From NCBI GenBank assembly GCA_033961575.1, contig CM066727.1:155047434-155111433 (forward strand): 64,000 nt of DNA. The letters run 5' to 3'. Every line of letters begins with the position of its first letter. The stretch's first letter is position 1. Both the position numbers and the translations under genes were made by a program. Of the stretch, positions 27,259 through 39,351 are shown piece after piece. The stretch is from Aselliscus stoliczkanus (taxonomy: Eukaryota; Chordata; Mammalia; Chiroptera; Hipposideridae). The notes under the pieces are model-generated. The model had not been told where the DNA came from, did not search any database, and saw only the letters and a list, made by a program, of their open reading frames with translations.

Positions 27259-27389
27259 CTGTTTGGTGAGCATCTGCTTTGTGTCAGGCATGGAGCTTGA
27301 TTCTAGCGTTCACTTGTATATGACAGATAGTCCTTGCGATTTATAATAAAGCTATCTCTCCCCATAATGAAACTGCCTGCCTAGTAAAT

Positions 27390-27525
27390 AGTTAATATTC
27401 ATCAGTGTTTTCTATGTACTCTGTGCTAAGTGCTTTATAGATTATCCCATTTACTCCTCTAGACAACCCTATAAGGTACTTACTAGCATTATTTCTCCCT
27501 TTTACAGATACTGAGTCCTTATCCA
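27390..27525 (+). repeat. MIR element
   Basis: 'tactctgtgctaagtgctttatagattatcccatttactcctctagacaaccctataaggtacttactagcattatttctcccttttacagata' is MIR core sequence. Confidence 0.7.
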
Positions 27526-28089
27526 GGTTTCTTGGTTTGGAGGTTCCACCTTCCAGCCTAGGACAAAAGCCCTCTGGGCTCACATTTACTAAGCCACCTG
27601 CCTCCACCGTGCACACAACAGCCTTTGTCAGCACAGCCAGGAGGCGCGTGCTCACCTCCAGGACATCCTGTGAGCTGTGACTTTGGGCCAAGTGCTGCGC
27701 TAGGTCCTGGGGACTTGGTGGTGACTAAGGCAGGGCCTACCTTCAAGCAGCGTACAATACCAAGGTGGGATGTATGGATAGATGCCGTCTGTTCTCCTTC
27801 CACAGAAGAGAAACCTAAAGGTCTGAGAGGCATTTCTGAGTTTCACAAGCGACAAAGCTCGGTAAAGGTATAGACAGTGCCTGACGCATAGTGAAGCACA
27901 ATAAACATTAGCTGCTGTTATTATTTCTAAGGTCACACAGCTAGTCTGCAGCAAGGCTGGGGCTCAATCCTGGGTCCTCGAGCTCAAAATCCAATGTTTC
28001 TTCGAGAGGACTGCGTGGGCAGAGAAGAGTGTCACTTGGTAGAAGTGGGTGCAGGCTGTGTGGTATGAAGTTCATACAATTGGGGAGGA

Positions 28090-28378
28090 GCTTTTTTTTA
28101 ATTATTTTTATTATTATTAATAGTTACAGATGTACAAAACCATGCAATAGTTATCTTTTTCACCCCTTACAAAGTAACTACCCCCGCCCCCTCCCCTGCC
28201 TCCCCACCCCCAATATCATACATATCTATTACAATTCCATTGACTCCATCCCCACACTATATTCCACATCCCATGACTATATATGTGCTAAATTATAGTC
28301 AACATCTAATATTAATCAGCGGCAGCTTCAGATGTACAGTGCAGTAGTCAGGCCACTACACCATCAATGAAGTGGTCG
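28090..28378 (-). mobile_element. L1 3' UTR fragment
   Basis: 'agttacagatgtacaaaaccatgcaatagttatc ... ccccaatatcatacatatctattac ... ccatgactatatatgtgctaaattatagtcaaca ... cagatgtacagtgcagtagtcag' corresponds to the 3' UTR of the larger L1 at 54957-56837. Non-coding. Confidence 0.8.
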
Positions 28379-28867
28379 GGGAGGAGCTCTTTAAGAGAAA
28401 GAGTAACATTCACAAAATATATGGCCATGTGAACGCATTGCTAAGCTGTCTTCCAAGGTCCTGGAAGGGCCCATGCAGGTGAGGGGCCCTGAAGCTTCAT
28501 GGTCAAGCAACCTCTGCTCCCACATGTGAAAGATTTGCTACCTGAGTGGTAGGCTGGGCTGGCAGGCTGCCAAGGTCTCTTCTAAAACTAAGAGTTTGTG
28601 ATTCTATGTTCTAAGATCTATGCAGAAGCACTGCTCTTAGACCCAGGAGGTGTCCTGCTCTGATCTGGTGTTTTAGCAGGCCCAGCCTATCACATATACT
28701 CACAAAATAGATTTATCAGGAATCACATGGGCACCTCCTATACTTGGGACACAGCATGGCCGGGAACCTAGGCTTCCCCCACCATGATGAATGCCATTCA
28801 GGCCCTAGGGAAATGCTTCCCTACATCACTCACTTTGTGCCCTTAAAGCAAAAAGCTACCAAATCCT

Positions 28868-29045
28868 GGGATGACTGGTTAGCTCAGCTGGCTAGAGTGT
28901 GGTGCTAATTACACCAAGGTTGCCGGTTCTATCCCTGCATGGGCCACTGTGAGCTGCGCCCTCCCTAAAAGAGTCAACTATGCCATTGTTGACTCAGCAT
29001 GAAATGTGTAACCAATGACCATGGCTGTTTCCCAATTAAAAAAAA
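28868..29045 (+). mobile_element. tRNA-headed SINE (type D)
   Basis: tRNA-like head GACTGGTTAGCTCAGCTGGC TAGAGTGTGGTGC, B box GGTTCTATCCC, body 'gggccactgtgagctgcgccctcc', poly(A). Imperfect flanking duplication AAAAGCTAC[C/T]. Head and anticodon-arm text ('gctaattacaccaaggttgcc') point to a different tRNA ancestor from types A-C. Confidence 0.82.
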
Positions 29046-29430
29046 AAAAGCTACTGAATTCTAATGCTGGGAATGAGTGTGGGAGACAGATTCTGTTTTT
29101 GGAATGGAGTTAAGGAAGCATTTGAGAGCAAAAGTGCTTACAAAAAGATTAATAAACTCACCCAATCCTTCTCTCAGGTAGCAGGATTGTAATAGACTTT
29201 TCCCTAACAGTCTCACTTCCCAGAAATGCCAAGTGCCTCTTTTTTTACTTCTCTTCATGTGCCAATTTGTGGTCCCAGACGTACTCATGAATTAGGCAGC
29301 AGTCACAAAGTTGCACATGGCGGTTTGGGGATGTTTTGTAAGACTAGTTCTTATAACTCTTATATTTGTGTATTTATAGGTCTAGACATAACATGTAGGA
29401 AGCACGATATGAATGCTTTACATTCCTCTA

Positions 29431-29769
29431 CAGCACCGGTTCTTAAAGTATAGTCTGAGGATTCCTGGGCATCCCTGAACCTGTCCAGAGGGTCCATGAG
29501 GTCAAAACCATGTTCATAATACTATTAAGACATTATTTGCCCTTTCACATTAATTCTTTCATGAGCGTACAGTGTTTCCCAGAGGCCGCTTGGTATTTGA
29601 TGTCATCATTGCTCTGACATCTAATGAAATGTGTGCTGTGTTTTAAAAGTTACCAGTTTTAATTTCTAGTGTAGTAAATATTCATAGTTATAATTTACAT
29701 AAACAAAAGCTCTTTGGGATCCTCAATAATTTTTAAGGAGTTCTGACATAATAGTGTTTGAACATTGCT
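29431..29769. mobile_element. hAT-Charlie-type non-autonomous element
   Basis: Left end CAGCACCGGTTCTTAAAGTA and right end GTGTTTGAACATTGCT are decayed hAT inverted ends. Between them 'gggtccatgaggtcaaaac', 'gacattatttgccctttcacat' and 'aaacaaaagctctttgggatcctcaataatttttaa' match the family of mammalian Charlie elements related to ZBED transposases. The transposase part is deleted. Confidence 0.75.
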
Positions 29770-30270
29770 ATTCTATAGATCCAGGTACTGCTTTAAGAAA
29801 TGTTCACAGTATGAGGGATAGCAGTTTATATGATGAAATAAAAACATTTTGTCATTTTTTTTTTGTGACAGCGATCATGTATCATATGCCATTCCATTAT
29901 TTTGTTTGTACACAATACATACAATTTGTGGTTTAATTCTGAATCCAAGTATTGCTTTGAGCATTATATTGATAATTTCTAGCCTCAGCGGAGTGAAGTT
30001 TCTCCAAATTAAAGTTAATAAAAAAACTAAGAACTATAATGACTGAAGGAAATGTATCTAATTTGGCACGGCTGTTAACAGAACACAAATTATGTGAAAA
30101 CCTTAATTATAACCATAAAACTGGTGACTCTCCTATGACAAAGGCAAGAAAAATAAATTTTATTGAATAAACATAATCATTTATGAATTGTGTATATATT
30201 TGCTACTCAATCCCATTACCAGCCCATCAACAGTACACCCAGACAAACGCAATAATTAGATTTAGCCTTT

Positions 30271-30761
30271 TTTTTCAAAGATTTTTTTTTTTTTGGAGGG
30301 CAGGTCACTGGCCCTCAGATGTGGGACCCGAACCTGGGCCACTGGCTTCCCAGGCCAGCAATTAACCATTGCGTCACTCAGCTGGCCCAAAGATTTTTTG
30401 TTTTTTAATTGGGGATTGGGGAAGGGGAACAGCCAAGTGTTGTCCTTCAATCTTAGTTGTGGAGGGTGCAGCTAGCTCAGCTCCAAGTCCAGTAGCTATC
30501 CAGCCACCTGTCAGCAGTCAGAGCAGCTCAGTCAAGGTGACTTGTTCAATATTAGTTGCTGGTGGGCATCCCATGAGGGAGTCGAACCAGCAACCTTGTT
30601 GTTAGGAGCGCATGCTCCCACCAGGTGAGCCATCCTGCCACCTGTTGGCAACTCAGGGTCAGCTCAGCTCGGGTGCAGCTCACTGGCCCATGTGGGAATT
30701 GAACCATTGACCCTGTTGCTCAGAGCTCGCACTCTTAACCAACTGAGCCACTCGACCGGCC
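30271..30761 (-). mobile_element. Long tRNA-headed SINE carrying a nested type A SINE
   Basis: Outer flanking duplication A[G/A]ATTTAGCCTTTT at about 30257-30270 and 30764-30777. Inside are the reversed 'ttggggattggggaaggggaacag' tail, a mid region with two B-box-like segments ('gagtcgaaccagcaac', 'gggaattgaaccattgaccc') and a head ending GACCGGCCCC. A short type A SINE (about 30281-30387) sits at the 3' tail between CAAAGATTTTTT repeats. Confidence 0.82.
30281..30387 (-). mobile_element. Short tRNA-headed SINE (type A), nested in long SINE
   Basis: Reversed body 'gagggcaggtcactggccctcagatgtgggacccgaacc' and head ending CAGCTGGCCC. Flanked by CAAAGATTTTTT on both sides, at the A-tail of the host SINE. 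Confidence 0.85.
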
Positions 30762-30779
30762 CCTAAATTTAGCCTTTTG

Positions 30780-32980
30780 ATGTGTTGTAACTTTCAGCTA
30801 TATAATAATCATAGCTTTACACATTTAAACAATTTGTTGTTATGATAGTATATTGTCAAGGTAGCCTGATAGAACATATTTATTTAACACACTGACCCTT
30901 TGTTAGCTTAACTGACAACTTCAAATTTAGACACGTGGAATGAGAACCTTGTCTGGGTCCTCCAAAAGTTAAGGGTGATGGTGGCACCATGGACTGGGTC
31001 ATCCATCATTTCTCACAGAAGTGGGCCCGAGTTCCCAGAATGTTCAGATCTCATGTCAGCCACTTTTTGCTCAGCTGGTGGTTTTGTGACCAAGGGAGAG
31101 AGGAAGGTGTGGAATCCACACCTCAGCTCGAATTGTGGTGCTGACTGTCTATTTTGTGGCCCTGGAATTGCCTGAGCAGCGCGAAGAGTCACCATCCACA
31201 CACAGGGACGCCCTTGGAACATGTCGTGTAAGGCAAACACTTCACATAGGCAGAGACCAGGACAGGGAGACCAAAGGGGACCATGCCTCCAGTTCCCCAC
31301 CTGCAACCATGAACTTGAGTCCTGGGTGAGAATGAAGGGCAAAGCATCTCCCTTGGGCCAGATTCTCCTCACAGGAAGCTGGATCTCAGGGCAGCTCTAG
31401 GCCCGAGGTTCCCTGTGGCTTGGCAGTTACCACTCATAAGCAGCCCCACTGGGCTGCTGCACAGTGTTCAAATGGTGATGCCATTTCTTTACCCTCAGAT
31501 ATCTCAGAGTCAGGAGACTCGGAGGACAGATATGCCCATCTCCACCCAGGGTGAAACTCAAAAGAGAATTGGGAGCTGACTAGACCAGGCGGGAGGGCTG
31601 AGACGGAAGGGTGGAGGTAAAGGCAGAGTGGCAGTGGGACGCTGGCTGTTCACTCTGGGCCTGAGAGTCCTGAGTGATGGAGGCCTTTCAGCATGGCAGG
31701 GTGAGGCCGGAGGCTGAGGCCATGCCCTGTCACTCATTCAATTCTTATGGGCACTTACGATCTGCCAGACCTTATACCGTGCAAAAGCGGTCCATTTCCT
31801 CACAGTGCTTACAATGTTGAGCACCTACTACATACTGGCTCAGAGGTGGCCACCAGGGTCTCCAAGATAAATATAATTCTGACGAGCTTACAGTAGGGCG
31901 TGAGAGTTGCCTGTTCACAGGAATAAGTACTAATTAATGGATTATTGGACTAAGTTGCTTAACCTGTAGAGGACTTGAGTTTTTTCAATTTTAAAATGAG
32001 GGCAGTTGGCTGTCTATTCTTATATCCCACCAGCTTCTAAGAGATTTTGAGATAGCTTCCAATTAAACACACATTTTACAATAATTTTGCTAAAACTAGA
32101 ATTAGAAAATCAAAAAGCAAGAGGAAGGAGAAAAATCAATTGAAGGGGAGAGGGAAAAACAGCTAAAATGAGGCCAGATTGAGTTCAGAAGTCAGATGTC
32201 AACCATCCTCATTATGTTGTTGCTGTAGTGGACCATTAAATATGGCTCTGAGTTTCCTGGTAGCCAAAGCAAAAAGAGAAGTAGCATGGGTCAATATCAT
32301 TACCATCATCTGATAAAATAAAACATATCAGGTCTTTGGAAGAGATCAACTTTTTCCTGGTAGCAAATACTAAAGATAATTTGTGGTGTGGGTCCTTCCT
32401 TATATAAGTAACATTGATTACCATAGTAGATAATGCCTTCAGTGGTATTTTTTTCCAGGACAGACACAACGCAGTGTTTCTCATGTGGTCATTTCTTCTG
32501 CCAAACATCAACAGGTGCCAAGGGTGTAACATTGAAATGGAACTGGCCTGAAGCTGTTTTTGCACGGGGCAGCTAAACTAATGCGGCTCACATGTATCAT
32601 TTCCTGGTGATATGAACTGATACCCAGAGAGAACTCAGAATGTGGAGAGGACCCATTTTAGAGTAGGTTGTTTCCCGATGCTATCACCAGCTCAGGTATT
32701 GACGAATGTTTTCATTTTTGCCAAGTAGAGCGGTAAAAAAAATGATGTCTAGATTCTAGTTTTATTTTGTACTTCTTCCATTATGAATGATATTGAGTAT
32801 CTTCTGCATGTTTGTTGGCGTTACTTATATTAAATAAATATATCTATATGTTTATTGATATTTCTTTTTCTGTAAGCTACCAGTTTATGTTATTTGACTA
32901 TTTTTCAAAAACTGCTTCCTTATTCTTATCTATAAAACAGAGATAATAATAGCACTTCTCTCATAGGGTTACTCACTGTG
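30780..32980. other. Intergenic, no gene recognised
   Basis: Low repeat content. A MIR/L2-like patch lies at about 31735-31900. A 109-codon open frame on the minus strand at 32236-32565 resembles nothing I know. No exon signals or polyadenylation context support a gene. Confidence 0.5.
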
Positions 32981-33005
32981 AGATTTAAAAGAAATAAATA
33001 TGTAT

Positions 33006-33113
33006 GGGCCAGCCGAGTGGCGCGGTGCTTAAGCGCTGGCTTGGGAAGCCAGCGGCCCCGGTTCGAGTCCCACATATGAGGGCCAGTGACACTGCCCTCA
33101 AAAAAAAAAAAAA
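33006..33113 (+). mobile_element. Short tRNA-headed SINE (type A)
   Basis: Head GGGCCAGCCGAGTGGCGCGG, canonical body, poly(A). The 19-base duplication AAAAGAAATAAATATGTAT at 32987-33005 and 33114-33132 is perfect, so this is one of the better preserved insertions. Confidence 0.94.
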
Positions 33114-33506
33114 AAAAGAAATAAATATGTATTTAAAATAGTGTCTAGCACATAGCAAGTGAACATTAAGTTTAGCTATTATGGTGATTAGACTTTTAAA
33201 AGTTCATTTGTATGAGTTTCCTTGTTAATTGAAGAAATATCCCTTTGTCATATGTTTCCTCCATTATTGAGTAACATTTTTTATGGTAATTTTCTATATG
33301 GAAGTTTTTGGATTTTTAAAAATTGTTATGTGGTCCAATGCATCAATCTTTTCCTTTGTGTCTCCAGGGTTTTCTGTCCTGATTAGAAAAGGCTTCCCAC
33401 TCCCAAAATTATAAATCAATTCACCCATACTTTCTTACAGAACTTCTATGGTTTTATTTATTACACTTAAATCCAGGTGGAAGTAGTTTTGATCCAGGTT
33501 GAAGTA

Positions 33507-33612
33507 TGTTTTTTTTGAGGGCAGTGTCACTGGCCCTCATATGTGGGACCCGAGCCGGGGCCGCTGGCTTCACCAAGCCAGCTCTTAACCACCGCGCCAC
33601 TCAGCTGGCCCC
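33507..33612 (-). mobile_element. Short tRNA-headed SINE (type A)
   Basis: Short poly(T), reversed body and head ending CAGCTGGCCC. Flanked by A[G]GTTGAAGTA on the left and AAGTTGAAGTA on the right. Confidence 0.9.
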
Positions 33613-33917
33613 AAGTTGAAGTAGTTTTGACTCCATCTTTGTTATCCTCTCCCCCTGCCTAACAATAACCTAGGCACCCCAGAACCATTTATTGAATACT
33701 CTCTTTTCCCCCATCGATTTAAGTGGAAATGCTTGAGCTTTTCACTGGAGTTCCCAGCCCTTTCCTGAACCTAAAGTTCCTTTCAGTCCCCAATATGTCA
33801 GGATGGGTGACAGCACATTGGAAGAGACAGGCAAGGGTGTGAGTATGGAGAGCACTGGACCTGGAGGTGGGAGGACCGGGTTCTAACACTGTACTGTTAG
33901 CTTGATGAGTCATCTTT

Positions 33918-34396
33918 CTTTCTTTTTTTTTTTTTTTTAAGATTTCATTGGGGAATCGGGGGAAGGGAATAGTGTTGCGGAATTGGGGGAGGGGACCAGC
34001 CAAATTGTTCTTCAGTCTTCCTTGTGGAGGGCGCCAGTCATCATCTAGCTTCCTGTCGGCAGCTCGTGGCCTGTAAGCTCAAGGTGCTGTGTTCAATCTT
34101 AGTTGCGGGTGGGCATAGCCACCATCCCATGCAGGAGTTGAACTGGCAGCCTTGTTGTTAAGAGCACGCGCCCTATCTACTGAGCCATCTAGGAGGCAGA
34201 TCAACTCAAGGTGCCTAATTGTCTAATTTGCGGGTGGGCATAGCCCACCACTGAACAGACAATCTTGTTGTAACACCAGCTGAGCTCAGCTCGGGCGCAG
34301 CATTCACTGGCCTATGTGGGAATCGAACCAGCAGTCCTGTTGCCCAGAGCTCGCACTCTAAGCCAATTCTTAACCAACTGAGCCACTCGGCTGGCC
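33918..34396 (-). mobile_element. Long tRNA-headed SINE (type B variant)
   Basis: Poly(T), AAGATTTCATTGGGGAATCG-type reversed tail, then a middle with 'gagttgaactggcagccttg' and a head ending CGGCTGGCCC. The 16-base duplication CTTGATGAGTCATCTT at 33901-33916 and 34397-34412 is perfect. Confidence 0.92.
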
Positions 34397-35647
34397 CTTG
34401 ATGAGTCATCTTAACAATTCATTGCTGTTTTCTGGCCTCCCTTCCTCTCCATAAAATGAAAAGATAAGACTAGATGGTTTCTAAGGCTCCTTCTAGCTTT
34501 ACTACTATTGGACTCTACAGATTACAGAGGGAGAATGCACATAAGCAAGTGAGCCAGAATGGAGATCAAGACATCCAAGGTGTTGGTCGGTCCCTTCAGT
34601 GCTCTCCCATTTCTCCTGCCCGAGGCCCAGGGGCCTGGGAACCAACTGCCTGCCCTCCCTAGAGACCCTGGCTCTGGCAGGGGAAGGCAAGGCCCAAGAG
34701 AAGCTGCCAGCTAAAGGTCAGTGGGCAGATGGCACAGGCGGCTGAGAAAGCCAGCCCTGGGCCAGCACCACTGGAGTGTGACGTCTCCAAGGCCCTAGAC
34801 CCATCCTGAGAGAAGAAGGCCTGCAGAGGCCCAGAAAGCCCTACTCTGATGCTGGGAAGTGACTGTGAACATTTACGGGTATTGCACGTGCTCATGTGCA
34901 CATATGTCATCCCATGATGCAGACACACAAAGGAGGCAACAGTACTCAGGTTTGAGGCAAGACAGACCTGCTCAAATCCCTGCTTCACCACTTAATCTGT
35001 ATGTATGACCTTGGGCAAGATGCTTAACTTCTAGAATCTCCTAGAGAAATGAACTTCACAAAATGTTTGTGACAACTCAATGGGTCCTACCTAGCACAGT
35101 GCCTGGGACATGGTGGGAGGCCATTTCAGGATACCCCATGTCCACTCCTGCTCCCTCTTTCACCACCATCCTGGATGCTGAATCTTTGAACAGACCCTCA
35201 CAAGGTGCAATGGGAAGAAAGCTGAGGTTTGCGTTCTGACCAATCATGTGGCTTTGTTAGCTAGCTCACATCTCTAAAGCACCGAGCATTGTATATGGTC
35301 CCCAGTGGGTGCATAATAAGTGGTATTAATATTACCATTCAATACATCCTCAATGATCCTGGGACCTCACTGAGGGCAGTATCCAGGCAGGTCCTGGGAG
35401 AAAGGAGTGTCCAGACCTGGAGAGAAGAAAGACTGACTGGAAACCCCAAGAAGGCCTGAGTCTGAGAGCTTCACTAAGAAATGAAGGCCTAAGACAATGG
35501 TGTACCAACAATCTCACAGCCCCAGCAGGAGACTTGACGCGTCCTCATGTTCAGTTCAGTTCTAGACAGCCTCTGCAGAGCCATTTCCTGGTTCCACATC
35601 CCTGCCATCCCAGATAGTCAATAAACTGTCATCAATAAGCTTTCCAA

Positions 35648-35821
35648 GGGTGGCTGGTTATCTAAGTGGTTAGAGCACAGTGCTCACGATACCAAGGTTG
35701 CCGATTCGATCCCCGCATGGGCCACTGAGCTGCACCCTCCACAATTAGATTGAAACAACTGCTTGAATTGGAGCTGATAGGTCCTGTAAAATCCCCAATA
35801 AAAAAAAAAGTAAAAATAAAT
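35648..35821 (+). mobile_element. tRNA-headed SINE (type D)
   Basis: Head GGTGGCTGGTTATCTAAGTG, body 'gggccactgagctgcaccctccacaattagattgaaacaac', tail CCCCAATAAAAAAAAAA. Flanked by AATAAGCTTTCCA and AATAAGGTTTCCA. It landed at the left edge of the hAT-like palindrome that follows. Confidence 0.85.
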
Positions 35822-35825
35822 AAAT

Positions 35826-36516
35826 AAGGTTTCCACATAAATCCAGGACGCACAGTTAAATTTGAATTTCCGATAAACAACAAATAACATTTTTGTATAA
35901 ATATGTCCTGATAAGTGGCAGAATATGTCACCCCAAAATATAACATTTTGACATAAGGATTATTTTGAACTAAAGTCACTTAAAAACCAGCAGGTGTAAG
36001 AAGGGCATTCCAATATTCCCTTTTCTTCATGGAAAAAAAGGAGACAAAAACTCTCATGTGAAAAATGCCCTCCCTGTGCCAGGAAAAAAGAAACAGTCTT
36101 TCAAGGTTAGTGAAAGCCAAACGCAAACAGACCTTGTTACAATAACTCTCACCTTCCTTTATCTTCCCCACATAGTTTGGGCCTCTGCTTTTTGTTCCAC
36201 AATTGCTTCTCTTTGTTCAACTCAGTATAAAAGCATGTAGGTTTCAGCTACTTCTTTGGGTCTTCATTTCCTGTTTCTCATAAAACTTATATAAATTTCT
36301 CTGCCTTTCTCCTGTTAATCTGTCTTGTGTTAGTTTAATTCTCAGGCCCAGCCAAAATGCCCTGAGAGGGTAGAGGTAAAAATTTGCCGCCCCTATAGTC
36401 CCAAATACTATGTGGGATGTACTTATGACACACACACAAATTTTTTTGTTGTTTGTCTGAAATTCAAATTTAACTGGGTGTCCTGGATTTTTATTTGCTA
36501 AAGTTGGCAACCCTCG
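35826..36516. mobile_element. Palindromic hAT-like MITE interrupted by a solo LTR
   Basis: Left arm 35826-35908 ('aatccaggacgcacagttaaatttgaatttccgataaac') and right arm 36398-36516 ('tgtttgtctgaaattcaaatttaactgggtgtcctggatttttatttgctaaa..ttggcaaccct') are inverted copies of each other and of the element at 11754-11948. The LTR at 35909-36397 separates them. Confidence 0.75.
35909..36397 (+). mobile_element. Solo LTR of a class-I (gammaretrovirus-like) endogenous retrovirus
   Basis: A 489-base insertion starting TG, with 4-base duplications GTCC at 35905-35908 and 36398-36401 as made by class-I ERV integrases. Inside are TATAAAAGC near 36228 and an AATAAA-like CATAAAACT near 36279, in the order expected of U3-R-U5, followed by a T-rich U5. 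No gag, pol or env sequence remains, so it is a recombined solo LTR with no coding capacity. The 3' end reads ..CTATA instead of ..CA, so decay at the terminus is assumed. Confidence 0.65.
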
Positions 36517-36774
36517 CTATCAATCAGCCATCACAATAGTAGTAATAACTAATATTTGTAGAATACTTTAATGACCATTAGTACATCAGCTATGCAGGAA
36601 AGGGCACATCGACTAGCTGGTATGAGCCTGCTTTCAAGATATGACTTGGTGGCACACTTGAATCCTCAGTGGGAAGATAGGCGAGTCCTGCTAAGGGGAG
36701 GAGAGGGTCAGAGACCCAGGACAGGAAACAGAACTTGGGAGTGGGTGGAGGCTGACTGTGGGGAGCCCTCAGTC

Positions 36775-36776
36775 AA

Positions 36777-36806
<30 letters not shown>
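36775..36806. repeat. (ATT)n microsatellite, left part
   Basis: About ten TTA units directly before a type B SINE; the same repeat resumes on its far side at 37250-37271. Confidence 0.93.
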
Positions 36807-36807
<1 letters not shown>

Positions 36808-37245
36808 TTTAAGATTTTATTGGGGAATTGGGGGAGGGGAACAGCGTTGGGGAATCAGGGAAGGGGAACAGACTAGTTGCTGTCTTTTTGTTCTTCAGTC
36901 TAGTTGCGGAGGATGCTGCTTCACTGGCCCATGTTGGTATCGTCATTGCGCTCTTCCCAGATGAGGCAGATCAGTTGCCGGCCTCTGGATAGCTGCTCAC
37001 TGCAGCTATTGGCAGCTCATGCTGGCTGCCGGCCACTCACGCTGGCTGCCGGCCACTCACTGTAGCCTATGGCAGCCCACTGCAGCAGGGGCTGCAGCCT
37101 ACACCATTGCCGGGGCTCGCAGCCCAGCTCCAGGTGGAGCTGTTATCTGTAGAGGGCAGTGTTGCTGGCCCTCATATGTGGGATTTGAACCGGGGCTGCT
37201 GGCATGCCAAACCAGCTCTTAACCAGTGCACCACTCGGCTGGCCC
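36807..37245 (-). mobile_element. Long tRNA-headed SINE (type B)
   Basis: AAGATTTTATTGGGGAATTG tail in reverse, 'ttcttcagtctagttgcggaggatg', GCTGCCGGCC-rich middle, 'ctgttatctgtagagggcagtgttgctggccctcatatgtggga', head ending GGCTGGCCC. Inserted in a (TTA)n tract, so the target duplication merges with the repeat. Confidence 0.9.
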
Positions 37246-38927
37246 AAGAATATTATTATTATTATTATTACTCCCGTTTAACATGCAAGGAAACTGAAGC
37301 ACCTTCATTTAAAAATATGTATTGAAGTCAGTGCTTTTCAAGGCCTGAAAAGAGAGGTAAACTGATTTGCATAGACTCCAGCTGATAGATAGGGGCCAGC
37401 TGAACTCTGCAACCTTGGGGGTCATGGACCCCTCCTTCTCCTCACAATGCCAGCCACTGAAAAATCCCAAACAATATGTTGTACATGTGTTAGAATTTTT
37501 CTGTGTATGTGTTTGTCTCCTTCCCTACCCAACTCCACACTCCCCACCCCACCCTCAGCTCGGAGAGCAGGGACAGTCTCAATCACCTTGGGAGTCCCAG
37601 CCAGAAGCTCAGAGGGGGTGCTCAATAATTTAGATTCCAGGGAGGTCCTCCCTTTCCTGGATACTGTACCCTAAACCACTGCTTCTTTGGGACAATGAGG
37701 ACCACCCTGGCCAACTGCTTCAGCTGCTCTGACTTCCTTCCTCCTGGCCACGAAGACCTGAGGCCCCTGGAAGGAGTCAGGAAGGGAAGGACGGATACCT
37801 AAGTGGGACAGAGGAGTAGGAGAGGTTGAAGAACACTTAGGATTAAGGAGGCAAAATACAAAATGCACACCTATACAAATAACATGGTTTTGGCATTAGC
37901 AGCTCTGGCATTCACTGTGTTGGGGGGAGTGTCCTTAAAATTAAAGCTTAGTGGGGGAGGGGTCAGGGCAGGGATGGGTTCAGGGTCATATTCAGGCAGT
38001 GCTGAATATGTCTTAGCATATTGGAGCCAATCCACGGTTACTTCTCCCACTCCATCCCCCCCAGCTCCAGTCACACTAGCCATCTTGTGTGCACACTCCC
38101 ATGTCAGAGCCTTTGCTGTAGCTGGTGACTGCTCAGAACAACCTTCCCCAGATGTCCCCTTAGCCACTCCCTCACCTCCTTTGAGTTGCCTTCCTGTGAG
38201 GCTGGCACCTGTCCACACTATGGAATGTTCTCACTTCCCCCCAAAATCAGCATTCCTCGTGGCCTTGCTGGGTGCTACTTTCCCCTTTCCTAGAACTCAT
38301 TCATTTCATTGTTTTGTTCACTGATATGTCCCAAACCTCTGGAACAGCGCCTGGCATAGTGGGTATTCAATAAACAAACGTGTGTTTTATTGAACTTGTT
38401 GAACTAGATTTGGAAGGACCCTTGATCATCTAGGTGTTTCTAATCAGGTACATTTTCAGAGTTTCCTGCGGAGCTTGTTAAAATACCTTAGCCAGAGTCC
38501 CTTCCCTGGACCCCCCTCCCCCGCAGTCAGCCTGAGGAGCTCCCATCAGGAGCTCCTGCTGTATAATCCCCCTTCTCTGGTGCAGTCCCCTCACTTAGCA
38601 GGGTTTACCGAGGCTCCCAGAAGGGCTGGCCTTGCTCAGCGTCACAGTGGTTAGGGGCTGAGCCAGTAATCCCACAGTTCTCTCCCCAGGGGGCCTGTTT
38701 TGCTCTTCAGGTGGAATTGGGGCACCTCGCAGGGCAGCATAGGGGACCCTCAGCTCAGAATGTTGGTTATCATAGTGCCTGGGGTTATCATTCTCTGTCT
38801 AGTTTTCTACTAAACCAGTTAATCTAGCACATAGTCGGAGCTTAAGGAACATTCGTTCTTATTACTTATTATCATATTCTTGATAAGCAGAGATGCCTGG
38901 GACCTAGGCCCAGTTTATATTCTTTTT

Positions 38928-39351
38928 CTTCTTCTCCTTTTTTTTTTTTTTTGAGGTTTTATTGGGGAATCGGGGAAGGGGAACAGACAAGTTGCTGTCC
39001 TTTTGTTCTTCAGCCTAGTTGTGGAGAACGTTGCTTCACTGGTACATGTTGGTATCATCATTGCTCTCTTCCTGACTGAGACAGTCGCTCCCTGGCCATT
39101 GGACGGGGCCACTCACAGTGGCTCATGGTGGCTCACGGAAGCTCCCGCCAGCTGCCGGCCAGCCCTATAGCAGCCTACACTATCGCCGGCGACTTATAGC
39201 AGCCCAGCTCCAGGTCGAGCTGTTGTTCACCATCTTAGCTGTAGAGGGCGCAGTGTCACTAGCCCTCATGTGGGATCTGAACCGGGGCCCTGACACTCAG
39301 AGCTGGCATCCCAAGCCAACTCTTAACCAATGCGCCACTTGGCCGGCCCCC
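38928..39351 (-). mobile_element. Long tRNA-headed SINE (type B)
   Basis: Reversed tail 'gaggttttattggggaatcggggaaggggaacag', conserved 'ttcttcagcctagttgtggagaacgttgcttcactgg', middle with GGCCACTCACAGTGGCTCA, head ending TTGGCCGGCCCC. TTCTTTTT on both sides is a probable short duplication. It inserted at the end of an L1 3' UTR piece (39352-39450). Confidence 0.9.

Noticed and set aside
33006..33080. tRNA-like cloverleaf with A and B boxes
   Set aside because: It is the tRNA-derived head of a type A SINE with poly(A) and target duplications, not a tRNA gene. The same applies to all other SINE heads in the window.
35909..36397. Possible protein-coding provirus around the LTR
   Set aside because: No internal retroviral sequence flanks the LTR; the arms of the palindromic transposon lie directly on both sides.
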